The notes under the pieces: generated by a model | What the model saw: the letters and a program-made list of their open reading frames with translations, nothing else | What the model was told of the DNA's origin: nothing | Database searches by the model: none | NCBI GenBank assembly: GCA_018287875.1 | Contig: JAGVVL010000025.1 | Location: forward strand, 1,674,001 to 1,738,000 | Length of the DNA: 64,000 nt | Source: Nigrospora sphaerica | Taxonomy: Eukaryota > Ascomycota > Sordariomycetes > Amphisphaeriales > Apiosporaceae | Direction: 5' to 3' | Part shown: positions 1 through 9,823 of the stretch, in pieces | Layout: every line of letters begins with the position of its first letter | How positions within the stretch are numbered: position 1 is the first letter of the stretch | Position numbers and translations under genes: made by a program

Positions 1-133
1 CAAAATCGTCTATGGTATCTATCGTACAGACGCGATCCGTCCAGACTCCTTTTCCTGTCGAGTCGTCCAGCTGTTCATCCGCTGGATTACACAGATACGC
101 CGTTCCTTCTGCAACGCCTCCCTTCGCGTGAAT

Positions 134-1350
134 TCAAGGGGCCCAGATATCCTGACCGGTTGCCTCGATCCAGTTGCCCAGCTTATTCACATTCTCGCCC
201 CACTCGCCCAGTCGCTGGCTCATGCTGGCGATCTGCGTCATGTCCAACACACGCGGCTGCACCCACGTGAAGTTGACAAGCTCGTCCACCTCGTCAATGG
301 TGCCCTTGACCAGACCCAGGCTCAGCGCCTTCATGACAAGGTGCTCGATCTCGTCGTGCTTCACCTTGGTTTCGGCCTCGATGGCTTCGAAGCTCATGGC
401 CCGCTGGTGTGGCGGCCGTCGGAACACCGCCTCGGTCAGGGCCGCCAGGTAGATCTTCTGTCGGATATCGTTGTTGTGTTCGGCCAACAGCGGGTTAGAC
501 TTGATGTGGCCCGACAAAACATCGTACGCGGCCAGGTCGCCGCGGTTGAAGGCCAGGAGCAGGTCGCGCAGCCACTCCACATCGCCCGTCAGGGCGGCCA
601 AGATAGGGTGTTGAAGCAGTTCGCCGAAGTTGTAGATGGAGTCGGACACCAGGGCGGCGATGCCCAGATCGCACGCCCGCGACTTGCGCTCCTCGGGGGA
701 CAGCGAGCTGAGGTCAATGCAGGCGAGGTACAGGAGGGCGTTGCGGTAGTAACTCGCGAAGTCTTGCTTGGTCTGGTAGTAGGCAGCGTTGGTCTCGTAG
801 AAAGAAGCGTGCACCTTGGTCTCGACGCTGTCGAAACCATCGAGGATCTTCTCGGCCGTGTCGAGGTCTTTGCGGGCCCCTTCGAGGTCCTGCAGGTTGA
901 GCTTGGTCAGGGCGACGGCAACGGTGGCGTAGACGTAAGCGTCTTGTGAGTCTTCGGAGTCGACCTTCTTGGCCAAGTCCTGGAGGAAGGTGAGGCGCTC
1001 CTGGTGGTCTGCACACGCGTGCATTGTCAGCGGTCAAGGGGTTCCCAGCAGCCTGCAAGGGCGAGCACGGCGCCGTACGCACCTCGGCATTGTGTGGCGG
1101 CCTTGAGGCCCAGGTCAACCAGCTTGAGCTGGTTGATCTTATCGGCGAACTTGAGGATGAAGACCTTGTAGAACGGCAGGCGCTGCTTGGCACTGCCCGG
1201 GTGGTCGAAGAACTCGACGAGGGCATCGGTGAGCTGGTGCCATAATTTCCGCTCCCAGAAGTTCTCGAACTGGATGATGAGGCCCTGGAGCTCCTCGGGA
1301 GCCTCGTCCCGCTGCTCGGCGAGGAAGTCGGCAATGGTGTCGACGTTCAT
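134..1350 (-). CDS. rpn9: 26S proteasome regulatory subunit Rpn9 (PSMD13)
   Basis: Two exons, 1350-1083 and 1008-134, separated by a 74-nt intron (GTGCGT donor, CTGAC branch point, GTGCAG acceptor), give a 380-residue protein, the usual Rpn9 length. The start is the first ATG and begins MNVDTIADFLAEQ. The N-terminal half is helical TPR/PCI-like (FYETNAAYYQTKQDF region), and the C-terminal third, about residues 190-350, is the PCI winged-helix part (FEAIEAETKVKHDEIEHLV). Rpn9 is a non-catalytic lid subunit of the 19S particle that helps hold Rpn10 and assemble the lid, so it acts in ubiquitin-dependent proteolysis. It is divergent from the complex I gene, sharing a 624-bp intergenic promoter region. 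Family assignment is from sequence similarity that I recognise; splice joining keeps frame and family match (TQCR joined to DHQERL). Confidence 0.93.
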
Positions 1351-1974
1351 GGTGGGCGGGGAGGATGACGGTCCTGCCGGTGAATTCGGTGAGCGTGTCT
1401 GTCGGGGACGGAGCGGGAGAAGTGATGGATGGCGGATGAGGGGCAGTCGATGTCGGGATGATGGTACTGCAGCTCGAAATCGCAGTGGTTACTATCACGG
1501 ACGGGCAGGCATGCGATGGCAACTGGACCAGCTGGGCTGGGCCCCCGATGCGTTGACGACGTAGCTAGCGCTGCCTGCTTGGGGGGGTCGGGAAGACGAG
1601 CTTGCGCCACTGTGGCAGCCCCGGCTTTGGAAGTTCAGGCCTGTGGCTAGGCTCGTTGCAGGGGGAAGTACCTCTAAACTAGCGCGTGGGCAGGCCCCCC
1701 CCAGTGACATTGAGATTGGTGGCACATTAATGTTGACCAAGGCCTGACGGGTCATTGGCGGGCCGAAAGCTCCCATCTCCGAAGTGACGGCGACGGCGAC
1801 GGCAGCTCCAGCGCCAGCCCGAGCCCGCAAGCATACGAAGCAGATAGTCGTCGACGCTTCGGTTGGCAACCAGCAAGCTCCGATACACCCGCCCTTCTCC
1901 CCTCCTCCATCACCACCCGGCCAATTCAATTGGGAATTGGCGAGAGAGAGAGAGAGGCCTCTTGTGCGCTCACA
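1351..1974. promoter_or_regulatory. Divergent intergenic promoter between rpn9 and nuo40
   Basis: This 624-bp spacer lies between two head-to-head start codons and should hold both promoters. It contains no credible gene; frames open here lack an ATG-initiated conserved product. A CCAAT-containing inverted repeat sits near its right end and is listed separately. No TATA element is obvious. Confidence 0.6.
1921..1940 (+). promoter_or_regulatory. CCAAT-containing inverted repeat upstream of nuo40
   Basis: The 20-bp stretch starts with CCAATTC and ends with GAATTGG, perfect inverted arms separated by AATTGG. It lies 35-54 bp upstream of the nuo40 start codon. CCAAT is the target of the HAP/CBC complex, which controls respiratory genes in fungi, so a role for a complex I gene is plausible. 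The site is seen; the function is inferred, and its closeness to the ATG could also place it within the transcribed leader. Confidence 0.35.
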
Positions 1975-3245
1975 ATGGCCTCCTTCCCGACCGCCGTGCG
2001 GTCCGCCCGAAAACTGCAGCTGCTCGCCCTCCACACGGCCCAGCGACGAGCCGTTTCCGACGTCGCCATCACCCGCACTGGCAAGCCCATCCTGCGACAG
2101 ACGGGCGGACGCCACTCTTTGGGAGGCCACACGGCTACCGTCTTCGGCGCAACCGGGCAGTTGGGTCGCTACATCGTCAACCGCCTAGGTACGCCTTCCC
2201 CGCGCGCGCCTCCCTCTCTGCTTGCTTGCCTGCTCACCGGGGAAACCTATGCACAGCCCGTCAAGGATGCCATGTCGTGGTTCCCTTCCGAGAGGAGATG
2301 GCCAAGCGCCATCTCAAGGTGACCGGTGATCTGGGACGCGTCAACTTCATTGAGTACGACCTGCGCAACACCGAGTCCATTGAGGCCAGCGTCCGCCACT
2401 CGGACGTCGTCTACAACCTGGTCGGCCGCAACTACGGCACCAAGAACTTCAGCCTCGAGGACGTTCACGTCGAGGGCACCAGCCGCATCTGCGAGGCCGT
2501 CGCCAAGTACGATGTCGACCGTTACATTCACGTTTCGTCCTACAACGCCGACCCGAACTCGCCCGCCGAATTCTTCCGGACCAAGGGCGTTGGCGAGCAG
2601 GTCGCGCGCAGCATCTTCCCCGAGACCACCATTGTCCGCCCTGCTCCCGTTTTCGGCTTCGAGGACAACCTTCTGATTAAGCTGGCCACCCCCTCGAACC
2701 TGTTCACCTCGAACAACATGCAGGAGAGATACCGCCCCGTACACGTATGTAGCAAGACGTGACGCGTGCCCGTCTCGGGTGGGAGCGAAGCTAACCGCCG
2801 TATACAGTCCATCGACGTCGGCAAGGCATTGGAGCAGATGCTCTACGATGACACCACGGCTGGCCAGACGTACGAGCTCTTTGGCCCCAAGGAGTACTCG
2901 ACCGAGGAGATTGCCGAGATGGTGGACCGTGAGATCTTCAAGAAGCGGAGGCACATCAACGTGCCCCGGGCCATCCTGAAGCCCATCGCCGCCGTGCTCA
3001 ACAAGGCGCTCTGGTGGCAGCTCATTCCGTCGCCCGAGGCCATCGACATGGAGTTTGTCGACCAGATCGTGGACGAGAACGCCAAGACGTTCAAGGACCT
3101 CGGCATTGAGCCCGGCGACATCAGCAACTTTACATACCACTACCTGCAGGGCTACCGAAGCTCGTCCTTCTACGACCTGCCGCCGGCGACAGAGAAGGAG
3201 AAGCGCGAGGACAGGAAGTATATCCACGTGACGGACGAGCTGTAG
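1975..3245 (+). CDS. nuo40: NADH:ubiquinone oxidoreductase 40 kDa subunit (NDUFA9 family)
   Basis: Three exons (1975-2188, 2257-2744, 2808-3245) with introns of 68 and 63 nt encode 379 residues. The N-terminus is rich in R, S and A with almost no acidic residues, as expected of a mitochondrial presequence. A Rossmann-type nucleotide-binding motif G58-A-T-G-x-x-G64 follows, which is the atypical SDR fold of this accessory subunit. The block around REEMAKRHLKVTGDLG and the C-terminal SIDVGKALE region match NDUFA9/NUO-40. The protein is a peripheral-arm accessory subunit of complex I that binds NADPH structurally rather than catalytically. The splice between exons 1 and 2 restores NRL-ARQGC, confirming the frame. 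It is divergent from rpn9. Confidence 0.95.
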
Positions 3246-3910
3246 AGAAAGCTTCGCGACGAAGGCACCCCGGGGACAGTTTCCTTCTCCCCAATAGTAG
3301 AGGAAAAAAAGAGAGCGAAGCTTGCTTGTACATATGCACTGCTGCACCACCAACTAGACTGGGGGTTTCCTTTCTCTGCTGGGTACGAATGTCCTGACTT
3401 GCCGGAACCCGTGTAGCGAGGCGAACCCAGGCCACCCGCAGGCGCGAAGTCCAGGGGGGCCCCGTTGGCCCCTCCTTGCCGTGCCAACGAGGCTTGCTAT
3501 TAAGTAAGATGTCAGCGGGTGCCGATCGATCGGTTCGTGCATATCGCCGTCTCTGCGCTGCAGTCAGTGCGTTGGGGACGTAAATATCACACTAAATTGG
3601 TCAGGCCAAGTAGAAAACTGGGTCGTGTACTGAAAACCTTGGAAGAAACGAGTCGACAAAAAGCACATGAGGTGGCTTTGTACTACTCAAGTGTCCCCCG
3701 AGGACAAGTGTTTCTCCTTCCTCTCTTTTGTTTTCTCCGGTGTGTGTGTTTGTGCTTCTTCGATGTGAAAACTGACCTGGGGAGACGCTGGCGGACGTTT
3801 TGCGAAAGTCGAGATCCAGTCCACCCGCACACCCAACCCAGCCGACCGACCCCTTGTCCACTTATAAGCACGGAACCGGCGCAAGCCCGCTGGCAGCAGC
3901 CGTCGCGAAG
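3246..3910. other. Intergenic spacer between nuo40 and efm5
   Basis: This holds the 3' end of the nuo40 transcript and the efm5 promoter. I see no conserved coding sequence, RNA gene or repeat in it. Confidence 0.6.
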
Positions 3911-5306
3911 ATGGGCGAGTACATTGACGATGACGAGCCTCTGTGAGTTCTTGTGTTTCTCTACCGAGTCGGGCATCCCCTCGAAAGCCGCCCATCCACT
4001 ATGGCCTTGTGTTTTGTAAAGGGGGCGGTGGTAGTGATATGGGGAACGATCTTCCTATTTCGGCTGGGTTCGACCACTAACGGGCCCGCGTTCGTCGCAC
4101 CCAGGACGCTCTCGAGCGGCGCTCTCGACGCTCTCATGGAGTTTTACTCGGAGCGCGACGCCCAGACGGAGACGTTCAAGCAGCTCAAGGCCAAGGCCGA
4201 CCGGCCCGAGCGGCTGTCCATGAAGGCGTTCAAGGAGGATTGGCAGGAGAGCCAGTTTTGGGTACGTAGCGCCGTTGGTGCAACAAGGAAACCAGCCAAT
4301 GTGCGAAATTTTTTGCCAGCACCGAACTGTGGGCTCAGGGGCTGTGGCCGGTGACTCACGACGCCGAAAGGGCGCACGTCGCATTGGAAAGCGCGCCCGG
4401 CTCCTGAACGCTGGCACTCGAGCCGCATGACGGCGGGGAAAAGACTACGTGCCAGGCATCTTGCACGTGTCGCCGGGGGGGGGGAGTGGTTCAGATACCG
4501 GCGGCAATGTGCCGAGCTCGTAGGGAGCGTTACGGACCCAACACAAGCGCTGACCTGAGGGGACAATAGTACACGGAAAAGTACGCCACCTTCCTCGCCC
4601 AGAAGCTGCTGGACGGCGCGACGGACAAGACCACCATCGCCATGATCTCGGTGCCGAGCGTCTTCGTGGCCATGAAGAACATCCTGGTGAGTGGGAGCGG
4701 GACACCCGCGCATGTTCCGGCAGCATGGCCTCGGGCTGACACAGCCACCACCTCCAGAACGCCGAGGGGTACGACGGCCCGCGGCCCGTCCTCCATCTCC
4801 TGGAGCACGACCGGCGCTTCGAGGTCTTCCCCGAGTTCACCTTCTACGACCTGAACCAGCCGCTGAAGCTGTCGGCCGACCTGAAAGGGACCGTCGACCG
4901 CTTCATCATCGACCCGCCGTTCCTGAACGCGGACACGCAAACGAAGGGTGCGTACCACTTCTCTCCTTTTCCTCGCTTTCCCTTCTTCCCATCCTCCTTC
5001 CCCCTTTCTCTTCTCTTGTAACTATACACACCGTACTCGTCCTTACCCACGCCCCACTAACCCTTCCCCCCCCCCATCGTCGCAGTGGCCCTGACCGTCA
5101 AGTACCTGCTGTCGGCGCCGGCGACGCCCGACCGTATCCGGGCCCTGGCCTGCACGGGCGAGCGCATGAAGGACGTCGTGACGCGCCTCTACCGGTTCCT
5201 GGACCTGCGGCCCACGACCTTCGAGCCCGAGCACCACCAGCTCCAGAACGAGTTCCTGTGCTACGCCAACTTCGCCTCGCCCGACTGGCAGTTCCGGGAC
5301 ACCTAA
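3911..5306 (+). CDS. efm5: eEF1A lysine N-methyltransferase Efm5 (EEF1AKMT1 / N6AMT2 family)
   Basis: Five exons (3911-3942, 4105-4261, 4570-4686, 4758-4947, 5086-5306) give 238 residues, the family's usual size. Introns are 162, 308, 71 and 138 nt, longer than the window norm of about 60. The N-terminus MGEYIDDDEP matches the acidic start of the family, followed by LSSGALDALMEFYSERD. The methyltransferase catalytic motif DPPF is at residues 154-157, after a predicted Rossmann-type core (FTFYDLNQP, GTVDRFII). Efm5 trimethylates a lysine of elongation factor 1A, so it acts in the cytosol on the translation machinery. The C-terminal FEPEHHQLQNEFLCYANF is also typical. The 32-nt first exon is short, but phase and family match support it. 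It is convergent with ubp8. Confidence 0.9.
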
Positions 5307-5994
5307 TCTGGCGTGGGAAAGGGGCGTAGGCGAGAAACGGATCGTTCGAGGGCCGGACTTTGGTAAGGAAAAATTAAAAGAGGATAGACCGCCGCGACCG
5401 AGATGGGCCCCTATTTTGGCCTCCTCGCAAAAGTAGAAACGCCGGTCTCTGCCATGGGTTGGCTGTTGTTCACGAACGGCACGAGCTGCCCTATCATGAG
5501 GTTGGGGGTTACGGATATGGGATACCAAAAGGTTAGAATAGACTTGGTTTAGGAGTTTGCCAGTCGTGCTTCCACCAAAAGAACATCCTTTGTAATTATC
5601 GTCACTTTCTCCTTGACTACCAACTCATGTTTCAATGTCTCGGACACCCTTCTACCCTACCGCGACCGCTGCTATCGTTAAGTTGGATCTCGTAAGCCCC
5701 TTCTTTCTATAGAGTTTGCATATCGCTATAACAAAGCAACAACTACCGAGCGCGCCACTTTCCTTCTTCACAGCACCAAAGCGAACGGCAAATTAGATTC
5801 GTCAGTGCAAAGGCACCAGGCATCAATGTATGTACGATTGCTCTGCATGATGCAATTCTAAACCAAGGCTATGCTGTTATAACGTGAGTAAGTAGACCTT
5901 TTCTCGTCCTTGCCATCCGGACGCCTCCTTCATTAGCACTCGTTGCTGCTCGCCTTGCGCCTCGGCCAGCCGTCGGGCTTGCCGCAGTCTTGCT
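5307..5994. other. Convergent spacer between efm5 and ubp8
   Basis: This 688-bp stretch separates two convergent stop codons, so both 3' untranslated regions should lie here. A small possible spliced frame (5635-5691 joined to 5774-5887) is discussed as a finding; otherwise I see nothing. Confidence 0.55.
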
Positions 5995-7827
5995 CTATAC
6001 AAGAGCCCGGACGATGTAAAACAGAAGATAAGCTTTGGCACTCAGAACCTCGGATAGGCTGGCCATTTCTACCCTGTGGTCGTTGAAAGCAAACCACTGG
6101 ACTACTGTCAGCGGCTGCGCTAAAAACAAAGGCAGTACGACCTGTCATCGACTTACCTGGTCACCGACACGACAATATGATAAGTAGTGGCCTAAAGGGG
6201 TTAGCATGCAGTGACCCAGAATCTCTCGATACTCAACTCACCCGTGTCAAGTTCTCCCACATGGACCACCACGCACATCAGGTCGTATGTGCAGGTCCGG
6301 CCGAGTTCCGTGTCGCGGACATCCAATCCTCGGCCACGCGTCGTGTATGGGAGCATGTTGAGAGTCAAGGGAAATTGGACAGGGGTGTCGATCTTGGAGG
6401 CCTTGTCCCTCCTACCATTGTTAAATTGGAACCTCTGTGTGCTCCGGTCAGCAGGTGTGCCCTTGAGTGGCTGGCGAGAAGCCGAGGGAAACGAACCTTG
6501 AGCTGTATCGACAGTACGTTGGGGAGCAGCGCGATGCTGTTGTCCCTTCGGGCTTGCTGCATAGAATCGCAGTTCCGGCAACGGTATTCGCACTTGTCGG
6601 ACTTGATGTACTCCTCGTCGAGACACTCGTGTAGGGTTAAGGAGACGCCTTTGCTCGCCTTCTTGCCCCGCTTATGGGCCAGCGAGTCGAGACCCAAGCT
6701 CAGGTCCAGGAAGGACTCTACTGCATTGGTGACACCACCGCAGTTCTGACAGGTTGTTGCTCGCTGCAGTTTTCCGTAGAAGGTCTGGTGGATGATGCAG
6801 TTGCATGTGTGCTCACTCCCCGTCTCAGGTCTCTCGCCGTCGCCATTTCGCTCGTGCAGCTCCTCGGCCAGGAACTGGAAGAACTCGTGGGCATCTTGCT
6901 CCTTGGTAGTCACCAGGTTCTCAAACGCCTTCTTCTCACTTATCCAAAAGCCGGAGAGAATGCTGGATGCCGTGTATCCATTCGTGTTCTCCAAGGCGTA
7001 GAACTCCTGAAACATGTCGTCCATTGCACAGCTGAGGCAGTACGATTGTTGGCAGTTGGAGCTCGCATGGCCGTCGCTGAGGTAGAAGTTTCGGAGAATG
7101 GGGTTGTGGAGGAAGCTCTGCAGGACGACGTTCTGGTAGCAAGTGGCGCCGGCGTTGTAGATGCCGCGCAGGCCGTCGGCCTTGCACGAGGCGGCGGTCG
7201 TATTGGCCGCGATGTACTTCGCATCCTCCTTAACGGCGTCCGAGAACATCTCTTCGTGCTTGCGTTTGCGAGCTGGTCATGTTAGCCGGCAATGCATCGT
7301 TCGACGCGGCGCGCGGCGCATCCAGACTTACTCGAAAAGGAGCCGGTTCCCATCTTGCGCACCCGCAGCTCTTCCAGGGTGGGATCCCATACGAAATCCT
7401 CGCAGAACTGACAGAACAGCGCGCCGGTGCGCGAATCGACGTAGAACCGGTGGCTCTTCTTCTGGCCGTGCTTGGCGCGGTCCTCGTCGGGTACTATGAC
7501 GGAGCATTGCAAACAGAGGTAGTTGGACGTTAGCGACGTGCAAACGACGTTGTCGGGGCTCTTGGACGTCTGGGGCACAATGGGGTTGCCGTCGAAGATG
7601 ACGCGCAGGATCATCTTGTAGTACTGTATGGAGCTGTTCATAACCTCGGGACTGTTGGACAGGAGGAGCTGAACATGTTCTGCGACGTGTGGTCAGCGTG
7701 GGCGCCGAGGTGGCGGGAGGGAGCGGGCGGGAGGCAACGCACCACAGCCAAACATGGGTGTTCCGGGCGCCGCTGGTTTTATCTTGACGTTCTTGGGCGA
7801 CGCCGGCGTGGTAGGTCGAGCGGACAT
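5995..7827 (-). CDS. ubp8: SAGA complex ubiquitin hydrolase Ubp8 (USP22/27/51 family)
   Basis: Six exons (7827-7743, 7679-7332, 7272-6497, 6434-6242, 6191-6157, 6096-5995) encode 512 residues. Five introns of 50-63 nt all have GT-AG ends. The N-terminus carries a zf-UBP domain that starts with C28-E-H30 and includes CLQCSVIV and CQFCEDF. The USP catalytic core follows: Cys box NAGATCYQN with Cys at about residue 189, His box GHYLSYCRVGDQ with His at about 469, and FNDH just after. Zinc-binding pairs TTCQNCGG and YRCRNCDS are kept. Ubp8 removes ubiquitin from histone H2B as part of the SAGA deubiquitinase module, in the nucleus, tethered by its zf-UBP domain. The 35-nt fifth exon is short but encodes the catalytic His. 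Identity is strong from domain order. Confidence 0.93.
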
Positions 7828-8971
7828 GGTGGCGGCCGTCGACCGGGGAGATAGCTGTGAATAGTGCGTACAATACGGTACAGTCGTGGGTTGTGTATGT
7901 TGTTGGGAAGCAGAGGCGGCGGCGGCGAGGTCTCAAGCCGCCAAGGAGGCAGCGGCCGGCAGGTCGGATTGGATGGTCGTAGTAGCGCCGCGGCAACGGG
8001 GAAGGAAGCGATACGGCAAAACGAGATGCAACGCTTCCAGTCGGGACTTTGAAAAAGGCGTGGACCGGGTGGTTGGTTGAGCAAACGGCAGCGACTATAG
8101 GGGGGGAGCGGGAGACTTGATACGATCGCAGTTGGTGGCGCGCGCTTGGGGATGGATTGTAGTATGTAATAGTAGGTAGGATAATCGCGTGCGATGGTAC
8201 GGGAGCTATTGCCGAGCTCTGATTGTTCCGTTCAGCCACGCGGACAATGGCTACGGCCCCGGCGACCAGGAGGCTCTTATACGCCACTCGGGACACTCAC
8301 ACGGCGGCCGGAGAGCGAATTCTCAGCATGAGAAATTGTATTGCCCCGTCCTCTCAACCAGATCGCCGCCACGCCCGTCCGGACGACGACGACCTTGGCG
8401 ACACACGCTGCTGGGAAATCCTTATCGATAACTGGCACGCGCTAGCGGTCATCCCGTCCCCCCATGGGAACCCTGAGAGCGTGGGCGGACGACTCGACCG
8501 ATGACGGCCGTCAACGGTACAGGCGAGTACGTCGGTGCTTGTCGGCCGACAGCGTATAACCGCGGTTCGGCCCAAGTACTTCGCCGGTACTCTGTGGCAT
8601 TGCCCTGCGCAGCCTCGGCAATTTCTGATGGAAAGATCAGAAAAGGACCTGAGAGGTGGAAATATCCAAGCTGACATCGCCAGCTTAAGCTGACCACCAT
8701 CGGTTCAAGCTTACATGAGAGAGGGGTAACTACCATCTACACATGCCTGTATATATGTATACTTCACAGTCCAACGGGGCGTCGTACTTCTCTTTTCTTC
8801 CCTGCTGTGGCCAGACTGAATTCTACGCTTGTGGCCACTGGTTTCCCCGCCGCTGTCGCCGCTCACTCTGCCCTATCCCGCAAACAGTGCTGCCTAATCT
8901 GGCGCAAGGGCAGCCAGTGTCGTCTGTCATTGATGCGAAGCTTCGGTGTCAGCCCCGCTAGAGTCAGCAAG
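7828..8971. promoter_or_regulatory. Divergent promoter region between ubp8 and the LACTB2-like gene
   Basis: These 1,144 bp separate two outward-facing start codons. The left part is purine-rich (GGCGGCGG runs near 7915-7950). No conserved coding sequence is visible. An in-frame upstream ATG of the LACTB2-like gene lies at 8933. Confidence 0.5.
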
Positions 8972-9823
8972 ATGGCCGCCCAAGTTATTCCATTGCCAGA
9001 GGTCGAGCGACTTAGCCCGGCCTGTCTCCGTATTCTCGGCGGCAACCCCGGCAAGTTCACGCTGCAGGGCACCAACACCTACATTGTCGGCACCGGCGCC
9101 AGCCGACTCCTCGTCGATACGGGCGAGGGCCAGCCGTCCTGGATCGCGGCACTGAAGCGCACCTTGGCCGCCGAGAACATCTCCATCAAGAGCGCCTTGC
9201 TCACACACTGGCACCACGACCACATCGGCGGCGTGGGCGACCTGCTGCAGCACTTCCCCGACACGACTGTGTACAAGTGTGATCCGTCGCCGGGGTGGTC
9301 GGCCATCACGGATGGCCAGGTTTTTACCGTCGAAGGCGCCACCTTGACCGCCGTGCACACCCCGGGGCACACGACCGACCACATGGCCTTTGTCTTCCAG
9401 GAGGAGGACGCGCTTTTCACCGGCGACAACGTCCTGGGCCACGGCACAGCCGTGTTCGAAGACCTCGCCGTTTACCTGGGGAGCCTGGCAAAGATGGAGA
9501 AGCTCGTGGCGGGCCGAGCGTACCCAGGTCACGGCCCCGTGTTGCCGGACGCGCCCACTACAATATCAGAGTACATATCCCACCGGCACGAGCGCGAGCA
9601 GCAGGTCCTGCAGACGCTAGGCTTGGTCAAAAAGACCACGGGCAAATGTGGCACTTGGACACCTATGGGGTTGGTGAAGGTCATCTACCAGGCTTACCCC
9701 GAAAGCCTTCACGACCCGGCCGCGGCAGGCGTGCTCCAGATACTGCAGAAGCTGCAGGGCGAGGATAAAGTTCAGTATATTAACGGTGCCTGGTCGGTGA
9801 AAAGACCGCTCGAGTCTATGTAA
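8972..9823 (+). CDS. Metallo-beta-lactamase-fold hydrolase, LACTB2-like
   Basis: One uninterrupted exon encodes 283 residues from an ATG in good context (AAG before ATG). The metal-binding signature HxHxDH is complete at residues 79-84 (THWHHDHIGG). Further ligands are present in TPGHTTDH (His133), FTGDNVLG (Asp152) and YPGHGPV (His187). The length and the opening PGKFTLQGTNTYIVG fit the LACTB2 branch, whose human member is a mitochondrial endoribonuclease. Related fungal enzymes act as thioesterases beside polyketide synthases, but no synthase is present here, so a housekeeping hydrolase is more likely. The frame stays open upstream, with an in-frame ATG at 8933 that would add 13 basic residues. 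Substrate cannot be decided from sequence. Confidence 0.88.
   Translation: MAAQVIPLPEVERLSPACLRILGGNPGKFTLQGTNTYIVGTGASRLLVDTGEGQPSWIAALKRTLAAENISIKSALLTHWHHDHIGGVGDLLQHFPDTTVYKCDPSPGWSAITDGQVFTVEGATLTAVHTPGHTTDHMAFVFQEEDALFTGDNVLGHGTAVFEDLAVYLGSLAKMEKLVAGRAYPGHGPVLPDAPTTISEYISHRHEREQQVLQTLGLVKKTTGKCGTWTPMGLVKVIYQAYPESLHDPAAAGVLQILQKLQGEDKVQYINGAWSVKRPLESM

Noticed and set aside
128..949. Long plus-strand open frame of 273 codons opposite rpn9
   Set aside because: It is the antisense shadow of the rpn9 coding sequence, caused by GC-rich codon bias.
2247..3353. 368-codon minus-strand open frame opposite nuo40
   Set aside because: Antisense to confirmed nuo40 exons and no family similarity.
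8972..9823. Polyketide-cluster thioesterase role for the metallo-beta-lactamase protein
   Set aside because: No polyketide synthase or other biosynthetic gene is in the window, and neighbours are housekeeping genes.
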